Positions 52,662 to 62,751 of a DNA stretch of 64,000 nucleotides are shown piece by piece. The position numbers and the translations under genes were made by a program. The DNA comes from Shinisaurus crocodilurus (taxonomy: Eukaryota > Chordata > Lepidosauria > Squamata > Shinisauridae). The notes under the pieces are model-generated. The model saw only the letters and a list, made by a program, of their open reading frames with translations, was not told the DNA's origin and did not search any database. Within the stretch, counting starts at the first letter, position 1; the number at the start of each line of letters is the position of its first letter. The stretch spans positions 13,574,471-13,638,470 of the forward strand of contig CM037878.1 in the NCBI GenBank assembly GCA_021292165.1, written 5' to 3'.

Positions 52662-52906
52662 CTCCTTCTCATTTATTTATATTTATAATCTTTATATCCC
52701 ACCTTTTTTTCTTCTTGCAAGAAACCCAAGGTGGCTTACATGATCCTCCTCCTCTCCATTTTATCTTAATAACAACCCCGTGAGGTAGGTTAGGTTGAGA
52801 GTCGGTGACTGGACCAAACTCACCCACTGAGCTTCATGGCCGAACGGGGACCAGAACCAGGATTTCCTAAGTCCCAGTCCAACTCTAACTATGCCACACT
52901 GGCTCT
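52662..52906 (-). repeat. tRNA-type SINE (CCTCACAGGGTTG body)
   Basis: ATCCCACCTTTTTTTCTTC, AACAACCCCGTGAGGTAGGT, ACTGAGCTTCATGGCCGAAC and GCCACACTGGC in reverse sense. Confidence 0.8.
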
Positions 52907-52929
52907 CAGTGTTGCCTTGCCAATTTATC

Positions 52930-53055
52930 TGCATCAGCCTAGAGGTCTCATCCTTCCCCAATGCATCTTGTGGATTGTAGTTTGGTGAGGGTGCTGAGAA
53001 GCCTGTTATAAATCCCTCACCAAACTACAACCCACAAGATGCACTGGGGAAAGCT
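52930..53055. mobile_element. Hairpin MITE (CCTTCCCCAATGCATCTTG family)
   Basis: CCCCAATGCATCTTGTGGAT with TTGTAGTTTGGTGAGGG pairs with CCCTCACCAAACTACAACCC and ACAAGATGCACTGGGGAAAG. Stem about 42 bp, loop about 25 bp. Only this copy was noticed. Confidence 0.7.
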
Positions 53056-54545
53056 ATAAGGGTGAAAATGGTATGAAGCTGACAATTAGAGTTGCTCCTC
53101 AGTCAGTGCAATGGAGACTGCTGTGTCCAGTGCAAGCTCATGTACTTGTGGGTTAGAGATGGCCAGATCTGTCAATTTCCAGTCCATGTCAGTTTCACAT
53201 GTGTACATTCATAAGGCTATTATTCAGTCCAGGTTCGAAAATCACTTGCATTTTTTTTTTTTTAATAAAAAGGCACAAAGATGTGTATTTACATGCATAT
53301 TGAAATACACCTCTTACAAAATATGCATCCCTAAACTTATTTTATCCTAAAGCATACATATTTATATGGATGTTTGGTATTTTTTTTTTAAAGCCAAGAA
53401 CCGCATCACAGCATTCGGAGACATGCAATATCCAAAGGATAGCTGCATTTCGATCCACATGTTAGTCCGGGAGGAATGGATCCGGGGGGGATCTACACTA
53501 GAGCCCCTTTCGTGTATCAGGGAGCGCTGTTACAGTATTCACGCAAAATGCATTTAGCATTGTTGGGGCACATGCTAATGAATACCGCGTAGTTTCCACT
53601 GTGTTGAAAACGTGATCTTGTGTCACACACGAATGCAATTGTGGGAGAAGTAGGAGGAGCTAGAAAGGTGATGTGTGCAGGGAAATGGCCCTTTAAGTTT
53701 CATTTGTTTCGGTTTGTTTAGCTCCATTAAGCTTATGCACATGTTCACTGGTGCAAAGGAGTGGAGATCTTTTTTTAAAAAAGTAATTCACAGCTTGTTC
53801 CCGAAAGCCAAAGCAAACCCCGCTCTCCTGTGTTGACTTTCGCAGGAGTAAGCGCCATCGAAGACAACGTGATTTACTTCTGAGTAGACATGGATGTCGG
53901 CGCATTTTCAGCTAGTTGTTCCTCACCCAGCACTTGAAGCAATGTGAGAAGTTTGTGTTATTCACAGATACACACCTCTGCAGGTACGCATTAGCAAATA
54001 GGGTTTTAAAAAAAAGCCAATTGGATACAGCCCACCACCCTGCTGTAGCCACTCCCCCCCGAACGGTACTGCAAGTTTAGCACACACTGAAATATATACC
54101 GCAGAAAAAAGGCAACGTTTTAAAAAGCTGTGATAGAAAGATAGATAGATAGATAGATAGGTCTGAAGAAATCCAGGATATAATGGTAGAAATACCATGA
54201 GGAGGTTGGTTGGTTTGGGGTGTGCGTCATGTGACACGCCAGTGAGTCAGGCATTACAATGCCGATAGAAAATCCCTAGTGTAGATCCCTCCGCCCCATC
54301 ACTTCACTTTGAAATGAGGACCAAAAGAAATCCTCGAACATTCCTGTTGTGGGTTGAGCTGGCACAGTGTGGTTCTTTTGAGACAGCAGCCACTGTGGAG
54401 AGAACTGCTCAGCCATGATGAGGTCATTGGGTAGCCTCAGACCAAGTTTAGACTGGTGGCAGACAATCTGGTTCCCTCCAGTAGTTTTGGACTATGGATC
54501 CCATAATCTTTGACCATTGGAGCTTATGGGAGTCCAAAACATCTG
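53056..54545. other. Unassigned with (GATA)n and MITE scrap
   Basis: A (GATA)n run lies at 54137-54161. 54470-54545 has TGGTTCCCTCCAGTAGTTTT and GGGAGTCCAAAACATCTGGA, a weak foldback. 53840-53893 is a piece of the dispersed AGTAAG repeat. No exon recognised. Confidence 0.4.
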
Positions 54546-54548
54546 GAA

Positions 54549-54792
54549 GGCCAGTGTGGTGTAGTGGTGAGAGTGTTGGACTGGGACTCGGGAGATCCGG
54601 GTTCTAGTGCCCACTTGGCCATGAAACTCACTGGGTGACTTTGGGCCAGTCACTGACTCTCAGCCTAACCTACCTCACAGGGTTGTTATGAAGATAAAGT
54701 GGAGAGGAGGAGGATGATTATGTAAGCTGCCTTGGGTTCCTTGCAGGAAAAAAGGCGGGGTATAAATATAATAAATAAATAAATAAATAAGG
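54549..54792 (+). repeat. tRNA-type SINE (CCTCACAGGGTTG body), full sense copy
   Basis: Best copy: tRNA-like head GGCCAGTGTGGTGTAGTGGT (A-box region) and GGAGATCCGGGTTCTAGTGC (B-box region), body TGGGTGACTTTGGGCCAGTC and CTCACAGGGTTGTTATGAAG, 3' end CTTGCAGGAAAAAAGGCGGG and (AAAT)n tail. Polymerase III-type internal boxes are diverged. Confidence 0.85.
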
Positions 54793-55276
54793 CACTAGGT
54801 TGTCTAGCCTGACTCTATATCTACTATTAATATTAGAGCTACTCCAGCAGGCTGTAACAGAGGGAGATGAGAGGGGGAGCGGGGCCATTCCTGAAAGACT
54901 GCTTAATCTTTTCCTCTTCCCTTCCCATCCTTTTTTCCTTGTGTGTCGTGTAGACAGGCACTGTCTTGGTTTATGATTGTGTGTAAGGCACTCCGGGAGC
55001 TTTTTTGGGTGAGGAGTGGGATAAAAATACTTTAAACAAACAAACAATACCATGTTTCAGCCTAGCCTACCTCTCTAGGGTCCCCACCCCCCCAGGATAA
55101 GAAGTGTCCTGGTGAAGCAGTCCAGCATTCTGTTTCCGTCAGCACTCAGCAGCCAGCCTGGCACCCCTGGACGTTCTCGAGCAAGACATGAAGGAGAACA
55201 AGGCCTTCCCCCGTCGCTCATCCCCAGCTTCTGTGGTTCAGAGGTATCCTGCTACTGTACACAGAGGATCCATTTA
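54793..55276. other. Unassigned
   Basis: GTGTGTAAGGCACTCCGGGA and GAGGAGTGGGATAAAAATAC resemble a retroelement tail similar to that at 26.2 kb; the family is not named. Confidence 0.3.
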
Positions 55277-55411
55277 AGGCGCAGTCCTCTGCATGTTTTT
55301 AGACCGAGAAAAGGCCTACAACTCCCAGCATGCCCCAGCCAGCATGGCTGGCTGGGGCATGCTGGGAGTTGTAGGCCTTTTCTCGGTCTAAACCTGCAGA
55401 GGACCGAGCCC
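55277..55411. mobile_element. PIF/Harbinger-like hairpin MITE, copy 7
   Basis: GGCGCAGTCCTCTGCATG and CTGCAGAGGACCGAGCCC; arms through TTTAGACCGAGAAAAGGCC are almost perfectly complementary, including the variant AGACCGAGAAAA instead of AGACAGAAAAA on both sides. Flanks TTA and TTC. Confidence 0.75.
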
Positions 55412-56228
55412 TTCGTTTTTCTGAAACCCCAGATATGCCGCCGCCACCACCCTGTGCTCCACAGAGGAAACAAATATGATTAATTGGCAAGGAAGGGATA
55501 CAGAGGCAAAGTGACAGCTACAAGTCAAATTCCACCAGCCACAGTCTCATCATCCTAATTAGACTGCCTTTCCCTTTCCCCGCTGCTATGAAATTCTTCC
55601 CCGTCTCTGTTGCCATTTCGTCCTTTCTGGAGACAGTGAGCCCCTCAGGATAATGTGTTCCCTTTACTAAATCCCCTTTGATGCTCTTCTAGGTCGAAGG
55701 CAGGCCTCGATCTGAGAGGAGTGTGAGGAAACTTTCGGGGGGGGGGGCTTAGGAGCCGCTTAGAGGGCACGGATCACCCCTGGGATTCTAAGCTGCTAAC
55801 GCCTTTGTGGGTGTGTGTTGTTGTTGTATGCTTCTTGAGCACACTTGTGGCACTGGCAATTACACAGCAACATTTCAACTCCAAAACAAAACAAAACAAA
55901 ACAAAACAAAACAAAAAGTGCCATTCAAGCAAGTGTGGGACGTTGTCCATTAATTCTGCAAAAGATCCAGTCCAGATTAACGCTGATCCTTGGAGCGGAG
56001 CTGCACTTTACGCAGCCAAGGTGCATCCCGGCTTGTCCCTTCTTTGCCGCAAAGCAGCATTAGCAAGGGGCGATTTTCAAGGCAGACGTGCCCGGCGGAA
56101 GAAGAAAGCTGAACTTTCCCGCACCCTCTGCTTCCCGCACACCCCTGCAATATTCCTCCCTTCGGACACTTCTCCCTTAGCGAAGATTCTAGTCCAGACC
56201 TGCATTTGTAACCACCGGGACCCCGGTT
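55412..56228. other. Repeat-poor stretch with (AAAAC)n
   Basis: 55500-55700 contains CATCCTAATTAGACTGCC, a homeodomain-like core in unique DNA, and an (AAAAC)n run at 55881-55915. The 183-residue frame across 55.8-56.36 kb runs into the SINE and is spurious. Confidence 0.35.
55881..55915. repeat. (AAAAC)n microsatellite
   Basis: About seven AAAAC units. Confidence 0.9.
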
Positions 56229-56408
56229 TCATAGATTTCATAGATCATAGAGTTGGAAGGGGCCTACAAGGCTATCGAGTCCAACCCCCTGCTCAATGCA
56301 GGAAACTAGAGGAGAGGTCTCCCATCCAAGTAATAACCAGGCCTGACCCTGCTTAGCTTTCCACGCTCAGACAAGCTGAGCCAGCGTGAGCCACAGGCCT
56401 GTGAGGTT
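56229..56408 (-). repeat. 5S-CR1 chimeric SINE, copy 4
   Basis: Longest copy: CATAGATTTCATAGATCATA tail, CCCCTGCTCAATGCAGGAAA, then CTCCCATCCAAGTAATAACC, CTGACCCTGCTTAGCTTTCC and ACGCTCAGACAAGCTGAGCC in reverse sense. TTCATAGATTTCATAGATC shows that the tail octamers have drifted in this family. Confidence 0.8.
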
Positions 56409-56816
56409 GAGGGAGGCAAAACCACTCTCCTGCCTTGCTCTGTGATGTCCAGTCTACTGTTAACGTCTGCAATCGGACCAAACCAGCTGAAGCCCATAAA
56501 ACCAGCTTAAAACTGATTTGTGGATGCACCCATCTCTCATCACAAGGTACAGACCGGGAGGAAGTTGTAAAACGGGGCTTACACACTAAGCACGTTGTCC
56601 CAAGGTTCTTGAGACATGCGACTTGAGCATTTGTTAAAAAGAAACATAACATATAGTATAGCTTTCTCCCAACCTAGTGCTCTCCAGATATGTTGGACTA
56701 CAACTCCCATAATCCCTGGCCATGCTGATTGGGGCTAATGGGAGCTGTAGGCCAAAAATATGGAGGTCTGGAAGCTGTCTACCCCTGCCCTAGAATGTGA
56801 TGGAATGCTGGAAACT

Positions 56817-56855
<39 letters not shown>

Positions 56856-57806
56856 CTATGTGGGCTAAGGGATGCTGGGAGTTGTAGTCCAACACATCTG
56901 GAGGGGAAGGCTGCTATAGTCAGTGGTGTCGTGGTAAATTTGGAAGTGCAGGAGCTCATCATGGCAGTCCCCATGGCCATGAACCCAAGGAGGGTCCAAA
57001 ATTGCAGGCAGCTGTGCTGATCCATATCAACAAACCAATTCCAGCAGTTTTTTCATCTCCACCAACATAAGCTATTAACAAGGAAGAAGGAACAATCAGA
57101 GCAGAATGACACATTCGGCACTATCACAAAGGCACCAATTCATAAGACACACCGTTATATGGGGGAAACACATGGTTGAATGCTCCCCCATATAGATATG
57201 GATATGAAAAACACCTCTCTGCACATGAAAAGCTAGCATAGCAACCAGAAGAAAGGGTTTTAGCCTACCCTTCTCCCTTGCATGCTAGTTCTCAATGTGT
57301 AGGATTTTGAGTTGTTGCCTTTTAAAAAAATAATAATAATTAAGGTGGGCATTCAAAGATGTGATTGATCCACATGCATTCCAAAGGGAAACTGTTCTAA
57401 AAAACTTCCTTCAACATACTGTATAATACGGCTGCTTACCTTCCTTCTGCACAGCAGGTTAACTCCTCATTTTTAACTTCTTTTTTTGAATGCTTCCTGT
57501 CCTATCTCATCTACCTTTGCACGTCTGATGGCTTTCCTGCCTCCAGGCTGCCCTGGGGTGGCTTGGCTTCAGCCACCCACATCTATGATATCGGGGAACG
57601 GAAATGCTTCATTGCATGACCATCCCAACGGCTTGGCTGGATTGCCTTTTTGCAGCTCGAGCTCTCGAGGACATTGCCCTCTGGCGTTTCCTATTCTGGA
57701 GGAGCGCTGCATGTCCAAGGCATTACTCAGTGAACTCTGCCATTCTACCACCCTTTCCCACAGATAGACGAGTAACGAAACATGCACAAATTCAGCAAAC
57801 ACAGCA
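56409..57806. other. Unassigned with MITE pieces
   Basis: 56662-56763 is a foldback fragment (CTCCCAACCTAGTGCTCTCC, GATATGTTGGACTACAACTC). GGGAGTTGTAGTCCAACACATC at 56877 is another arm. An (AC)n run lies at 56818-56851. No exon recognised. Confidence 0.4.
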
Positions 57807-57807
57807 T

Positions 57808-57832
57808 TTCTCCTCCCCCCCCCCCCCCCCCC
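57808..57832. repeat. C-rich homopolymer
   Basis: CTCC followed by about 20 C residues; prone to assembly or length error. Confidence 0.85.
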
Positions 57833-58722
57833 GTGGTTAACAGCAGTAGCTGGTGTTGCAGCTGAGCACTCTTCTACACAGAAAAGTGCTGCAGACAGGA
57901 GTCACTACGCAAAGGTCTCTGGGTGTGGAAGACTGCCCTCTGTCACACTCTCTGGTGTGACCAAGAAATGGATCCCATAAAGGAAGGGAGCAGGAGTGCT
58001 TCTCCGTTCCTGGGGTCACCGGCTTCAGCCACCCCACCCCACCCCCATGCTGCACCTCTTTAATTTCTCCCGCATACGCGCATATTATTTGCCATTCACT
58101 CCAACAGGGAAAAAAGTGACAGTGCAGCTCTTCGGAGCAATGTGGCAGTGAGGGCAAGTGATGGCGGGTAGCCTTACTTCTCCCTCACTGACGCAGTCCC
58201 ACAGGGGGCTGCACGCACCCCTCCTGCCAGGGCCCTCACAGCACACGTGTCCCCTCATAATGATGTGCTTCTCTTGTTAATATGGTCAGGAACACCGGAA
58301 GCTGCCACATGTACTGGGCGGGTTCAGACGACACATCAAGCCACACTGTGGTACAAGTCACGCAGTGCAGGTTAATTGCATGATGTGCCCGACAGACAAT
58401 TGGGCACATCCTGGGTCCATGCCCCCCTCCTCCCCCCCTGGTCCTACTACGGCAGCTATCCCAGGGAATATCATGGGAGGAATGAGTCTCCCCACCCCCG
58501 CACCGTGGCGAGCCCGAAGGGTCTCGCAGCGGCAGCACGGAGCAGGGCAGCAGGTCCAGGGCATCGGTGGCTGGTGTCTAGGGCAGGAACGCCGGGGCCA
58601 GGGCTGCTGGAAGTAGATGGAGATTGGGGACCCAGGGCTGAGCCAGGCGAACGTCGGAGCAGCTACAAAGCATGGCAGAGCCAGGACCAAGGCAGCGCTG
58701 AGCACGAGTAAGTAGTCAGATA
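57833..58722. other. Unassigned, with a MITE-like left end
   Basis: GGGCGGGTTCAGACGACACA at 58317-58336 and CACACTGTGG resemble the far end at 60.48-60.58 kb in inverted sense. GATGTGCCCGACAG / GGGCACATC (58382-58411) is a small hairpin. The large element may run from here to 60.58 kb, but that is unproven. Confidence 0.3.
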
Positions 58723-59661
58723 CAGGGCCGGTGCAAGGCAGTTTGGCGCCCTAGGCAAAATCAGATATTTAGCGCGCCCCCCCCTTCCCACTTGAGCCCT
58801 CCCTCCCTCCAGCCCGATGCGCATTAATAATAAACCTTACCTGCTGCCGGCCCACGAAAGCCATCACACCCACTCGCGGGAGGGGCGCCCATCTGCTCGC
58901 TCTTGCGCCGGGGGGCTCTGGAGCAAAGCAGCCGGGAAACGCCTGCTCGCCCAGCGACACCCCCCCCGCCCCGCCACCGGGGCCAGCAGCCCTCCGCGGG
59001 CCTGGAGGCGAAGGCGCTCACTGGCGGTCTCCGCACTGTGTGCACCCCCCCCGGGGCCCGGCTCTCTGGAGTCGCCTGCACGCACGCCCGGGACACCTTC
59101 TGGGTCTCGCAGTGCGGGCTGGGGCGAGCCGGGCGGCTGGAGCCGGCTCCTCCCCTTCCCCTGGAAAGGAAGGGAATGGAGGCAGGTGCGCAGCGCTCGG
59201 CCAGGCAGCTGGGCCAGGACGGAACGGGGCCGCAAGGAGGCGGGAAAGGGCCCGCGGCACCGGCGGCAGCGACAAGCCCCTCCCCGACTGTGCCCAGGTG
59301 TTGCGCGCAGAAAATTAAAGGGGCGACCGAGCCGCAGCCACCGAGAGGCACCCGAAGCAGAACCCCGGGCAATCGGCAGTCCCGCCAAACAGCTGGGTGG
59401 AGATCAGCTGTTTGGCGCAGACCAAGCAGCAGCAGCCAAGAGGCGCCTGCCGCCGAGCCCCCTACAATCAACTGTGACGCCCAGCAGCTGGACGAAGATC
59501 AGCTGTTTGGCGCGGGGAAAAACAAAGGGGCGCCAAGCAATCCCTGCGGGGTGTGTGTGTGTGTGTGTGTGTGTCCGTCCAGGAGCGGAGCGTTTCTGTG
59601 CCCCCTTTAGCCATGCGCCCTAGGCAGCCGCCTAGTTCGCCTAGTGGTAGCGCCAGCCCTG
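58723..59661. mobile_element. GC-rich hAT element with perfect 8-bp TSD
   Basis: Ends CAGGGCCGGTGCAAGGCAG and GTAGCGCCAGCCCTG with the duplication GTCAGATA exact at 58715-58722 and 59662-59669. The 939-bp interior is very GC-rich, with GGCGCCCTAGGCAAAATC near the left end and GCGCCCTAGGCAGCCGCCTA near the right. ATCAGCTGTTTGGCGC is repeated at 59402 and 59498. Long frames on both strands overlap each other and carry no transposase motif. Confidence 0.85.
59550..59573. repeat. (GT)n microsatellite
   Basis: Twelve GT units inside the GC-rich hAT element. Confidence 0.9.
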
Positions 59662-59669
59662 GTCAGATA

Positions 59670-60440
59670 CCAGCAAGGTGTGGAGGAGCCAAAGGTGGGG
59701 GGGGTCAAGGGTGGGCAATATTCAGAGACCAACAAGGCATTGCAAGAGTGAAGCTGGGGGCCCAAGCATGAACACAAAGCAACCACCGACTCATGTTGCT
59801 GTGGCAAAAGATGAGCAGCAACAGAAAGCCTCTTACAGGGCTTCCTGTGGCTCCCAGCTGGTCTTCATGGGTGGCCAGCTGGGTACTAACCCTGCGAGTA
59901 CTTGCAGGTGGACTTGCCTGTCTTCTCCAATGGGCCACCAGATGGAGCTGCAGCGCTGTGCAGGCCAAGCAGGTCCCGACACAGGGATCACTTCAGCCAG
60001 CTATCCAGCCTGCTGCAGCAATCTCTGCTCCCTGCTGCCCCCGCAAGTCCTTCCAGACTCACGACAGTGGCAGCGGGGAGGGGCAGAGAGCAGCAATTGC
60101 TTCAGCCGGCAATGCAGCCAGCTGCAGCGATCTCCGCTCCCCGCCGGGAGCCCAAAGGGACTGGTGGCAGTGGCGGGGAGTCAGTGGACATTGCTGCAGC
60201 CCGCTGCATAGCGGGCTGAAGTGATCACCGTTCTGCCGCTCCTCACCGCTTCCACGAGCCCAGGAAGCCTCTGACAGCCGCCCCCAAGCTGCTGGGCAAG
60301 AGCGGGAAAAGGGGATTTTGCCGGTCTTGTCAAGCGGCTCACTTGTAATTGGCCTTGACCCACGATGGGTTGTGTCATTTGGGTTTGGATGACATGACAA
60401 CCGATCATGGGTCAAAACAAACCCAACTACAAGCCATGGG
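59670..60440. other. Imperfect tandem units and unassigned DNA
   Basis: Between 59985 and 60230 a unit of about 100-115 bp recurs two to three times: CTTCAGCCAGCTATCCAGCC / CTTCAGCCGGCAATGCAGCC, CTGCAGCAATCTCTGCTCCC / CTGCAGCGATCTCCGCTCCC and GACAGTGGCAGCGGGGAG / GGTGGCAGTGGCGGGGAG. No gene recognised. Confidence 0.45.
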
Positions 60441-60484
60441 TCGTCAGGTTGGCTAATAAGCAAAAATAAGCCACCCTGACTGAC

Positions 60485-60582
60485 AAACCCATCCCAGGTT
60501 CACACGACACGACACGACACCCCACTGTGGCTTATAAGCCACAGTGGGGTTGTCGTGTGTCATGCCAACCCAGTCACTGAGT
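60485..60582. mobile_element. Foldback MITE end (CTGGGTT, CACACGAC type)
   Basis: AGGTTCACACGACACGACAC with CCCCACTGTGGCTTATAAGC pairs with CCACAGTGGGGTTGTCGTGT and CCAACCCAGTCA. A TTATAAGCC/GGCTTATAA centre makes it a compact hairpin. Confidence 0.55.
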
Positions 60583-60755
60583 CAGAGCCCTTGGTCTATC
60601 TAGCCCAGGATTGTCAACACTGACTGACTGGCAGCAGCAGCTCTCCAGGGTTTCAGGCAGGAGTTTTTCCTGCCCTACCTGGAGATGCCGGGCAGCCGGG
60701 GATCGAACCGGCGACCTTCTGCATGCAAAGCAGGCGCTCCATCACACCGAGCCCT
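60583..60755 (-). repeat. tRNA-type SINE (second module of the 5S-tRNA family)
   Basis: Reverse sense: CTTGGTCTATCTAGCCCAGG, CAGCTCTCCAGGGTTTCAGG, GGATCGAACCGGCGACCTTC (B-box) and GCATGCAAAGCAGGCGCTCC (A-box region). No 5S-like module is attached here. Confidence 0.8.
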
Positions 60756-61971
60756 CCTTTAAATGTGTGCATGCGTGCATGTGTGCATCTGTGGATGGAT
60801 AGATAGGTAGATAGACAGAGAGGCACCCATCCTAATTCGTAGCAATTTTGGACAACCAGTTGACATGTTGTAGCAGCACTGCAAGGGGAAGTTTCCTCTT
60901 TCCTAGCTCCTAAGTGCAGCAGGTCTTCCTTGATCACCCAGGAGCAGGGTTAGTCAGCCTGATGCTCTCCGGATGTACAACCCCCATAATCCCTGACCAT
61001 GCTGACTGGGGCTGATGTGAGTTGTAGTCCAGAATTATCGAGGTCTGGAAGTTGTCTATTCCTGCCCTAGAATGTGATGGAATGCTGGAAATTGACACAC
61101 ACACACACAGACACACACGGTATGTGTGGATGAGGGGCATGACTACTGCAAGGGGTGTGGCGGGAGGTGTGCCACCTCTGCGGACAAGATGTTCATCTTC
61201 CTGAGAGCTAAATGGAACCTCCATGTGCAGAAGCCGTCTACCTCTGCATACCAGCCGCTGGTATAGATAGCAGCTGGGGACAAGTGACAGGGACGTCCAT
61301 CATCACCTTATGCCTTGCTTGTGAGTGCCCAAAGGCATCCGTCCGTCTGCTGGTGGAAAAAGAGTGCTGGACTACATGGGCCTTTGGTCTAATCCAGCAG
61401 GACCATTGTTCAAGGTCCACACTGACCCCTTCTTCATTCCAGAAAAGCAAAACTAGATGGAGAGTGCTGTTGCCAGAACGGCCGTACGTACAAAGGAGCA
61501 GTTTGTCCAGATCTTCTGCCTTTCTCTCACTCAGGTTCGGGTGAAGCAACGTTTTCAGTTGGTTCTCATGACAAATTTTGCTTTGGCTCGTACGCCTAAA
61601 ATGGACTGCTGATGCCTCCTCCTTCCCGAGGAGAGCAGAACTAGGTAAGTTGTGCTCGCTCCGTTTGTGTACAACAGGTTCCTTCAAAGCAGATCTGCAG
61701 AGCACCAAAGCAAACGTTGTTACTGCTTTGTGTAAGTAAGCCTCCGGCAGAAGATCTGTTGAGCCGACAACCCTGCTGGCAGGGTTTTTTTTTTTGTTTC
61801 TTTCCTGCCCAAGGCAAATTACGCCTCTCCCCACCCACCTTGCATCTTAGTGTCCGTGTCAGTGCTGGCACACACTCTCGCACTACCTGAGGTGGGAGAG
61901 CACCTGCCCCCTCCCACCACACCTCTACCTACCCCCTCCCTCCCTACCCCACTGCCCCACTCTGCAGATCC
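60756..61971. other. Unassigned with MITE piece
   Basis: 60960-61055 carries GATGCTCTCCGGATGTACAA and GAGTTGTAGTCCAGAATTAT, an aged hairpin. Short AC runs lie near 61098-61118. The 198-residue minus-strand frame (61238-61834) has no domain. Confidence 0.3.
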
Positions 61972-61979
61972 CCTTAGAC

Positions 61980-62118
61980 CAGGGCTCTCCAACCTTGGGT
62001 CCCCAGAGGATGTTGCTGGACTACAGCTCCCAGAATCCCTTGCCATTAGCCATGCTGGCTGGGTATGCTGGGAGCTGTAGGCCGGCAACATCTGGGGACC
62101 CATGGTTGGAGAGCCCTG
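61980..62118. mobile_element. hAT hairpin MITE (CAGGGCTCTCC family), copy 4
   Basis: CAGGGCTCTCCAACCTTGGG and ATGGTTGGAGAGCCCTG; duplication CCTTAGAC / CCTTAGAG (61972-61979, 62119-62126) has one change. Confidence 0.85.
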
Positions 62119-62163
62119 CCTTAGAGGTTCTGCAACCCATGCTCCACAGCACACACATATAGA

Positions 62164-62309
62164 CAGTGCTTTTTTTCTGGAGAAAAAGGTACCGGAACTC
62201 TTGGATTACATTTCCTCGGGAGTAGATGGCGATTAAATTGTAATGCAATTAATAGAAGAAAAGGTGCTGGAACTCAGTTCCGGTGAGTTCCACCAGAAAA
62301 AAAGCCCTG
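62164..62309. mobile_element. hAT MITE (CAGTGCTTTTTTTCTGG family), copy 2
   Basis: Ends CAGTGCTTTTTTTCTGG and CCAGAAAAAAAGCCCTG; duplication CATATAGA / CACATAGA (62156-62163, 62310-62317) has one change. Same 146-bp length as the 15.6-kb copy. Confidence 0.85.
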
Positions 62310-62339
62310 CACATAGATAAGATAGATAGATAGACAGAG

Positions 62340-62740
62340 AGAGAGAGAGCGAACTAGTGGTGGGGCCGAGCCTGGAGTTGTCTGGAGGCTCGCTCCGGGC
62401 TCGGCCCCCCGCGAGTGGCGGCGGCCCGATCGCACTCTTCAGAGCAGCAGCCGCCGCCAGAGGACCCCCCCGCCCCCCTGCCGCCACCGCCGGAAGACCC
62501 CCCTGCCGCCCCCCTGCTGTCATCCTACCTGGTCCTGCGCCGCTGCCACCGGAGCCACTGCTCCGGCGTGCTGGACCCCAGCCTGCACGCGACGGGACCA
62601 GCGGACAGGGAGGCAGGCTCTCCGCAGAGCCTGCAGGTAAGCCCGCGCGGGTGGCCGAGTAGCCCGGCGGACATGAGCAGGCCCAGTTCGGGCCTTGCTC
62701 CTGTCTGCCAGGCTACTCGGCTACATCCCTATGAATCTGC
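62340..62740. other. GC-rich hairpin block
   Basis: GAGCCTGGAGTTGTCTGGAG leads into CpG-dense DNA. At 62650-62725 GGCCGAGTAGCCCGGCGGAC with ATGAGCAGGCCC pairs with GGGCCTTGCTCCTGTCTGCC and AGGCTACTCGGC (stem about 32 bp). It resembles a MITE interior more than a promoter island. Confidence 0.45.
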
Positions 62741-62751
62741 GAACCAAAGAG

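Noticed and set aside
58817..59623. Open frame of 268 codons on the plus strand, with 215- and 174-codon frames opposite
   Set aside because: All lie inside a GC-rich hAT MITE with exact TSD. High GC lowers stop-codon frequency in all frames, and no domain is readable.
60690..60755. tRNA gene
   Set aside because: A- and B-box-like motifs are present, but no acceptor stem closes and the sequence is the head of a SINE.
61238..61834. 198-codon minus frame
   Set aside because: No recognisable domain, no compositional bias for coding, and no supporting splice sites I could justify.
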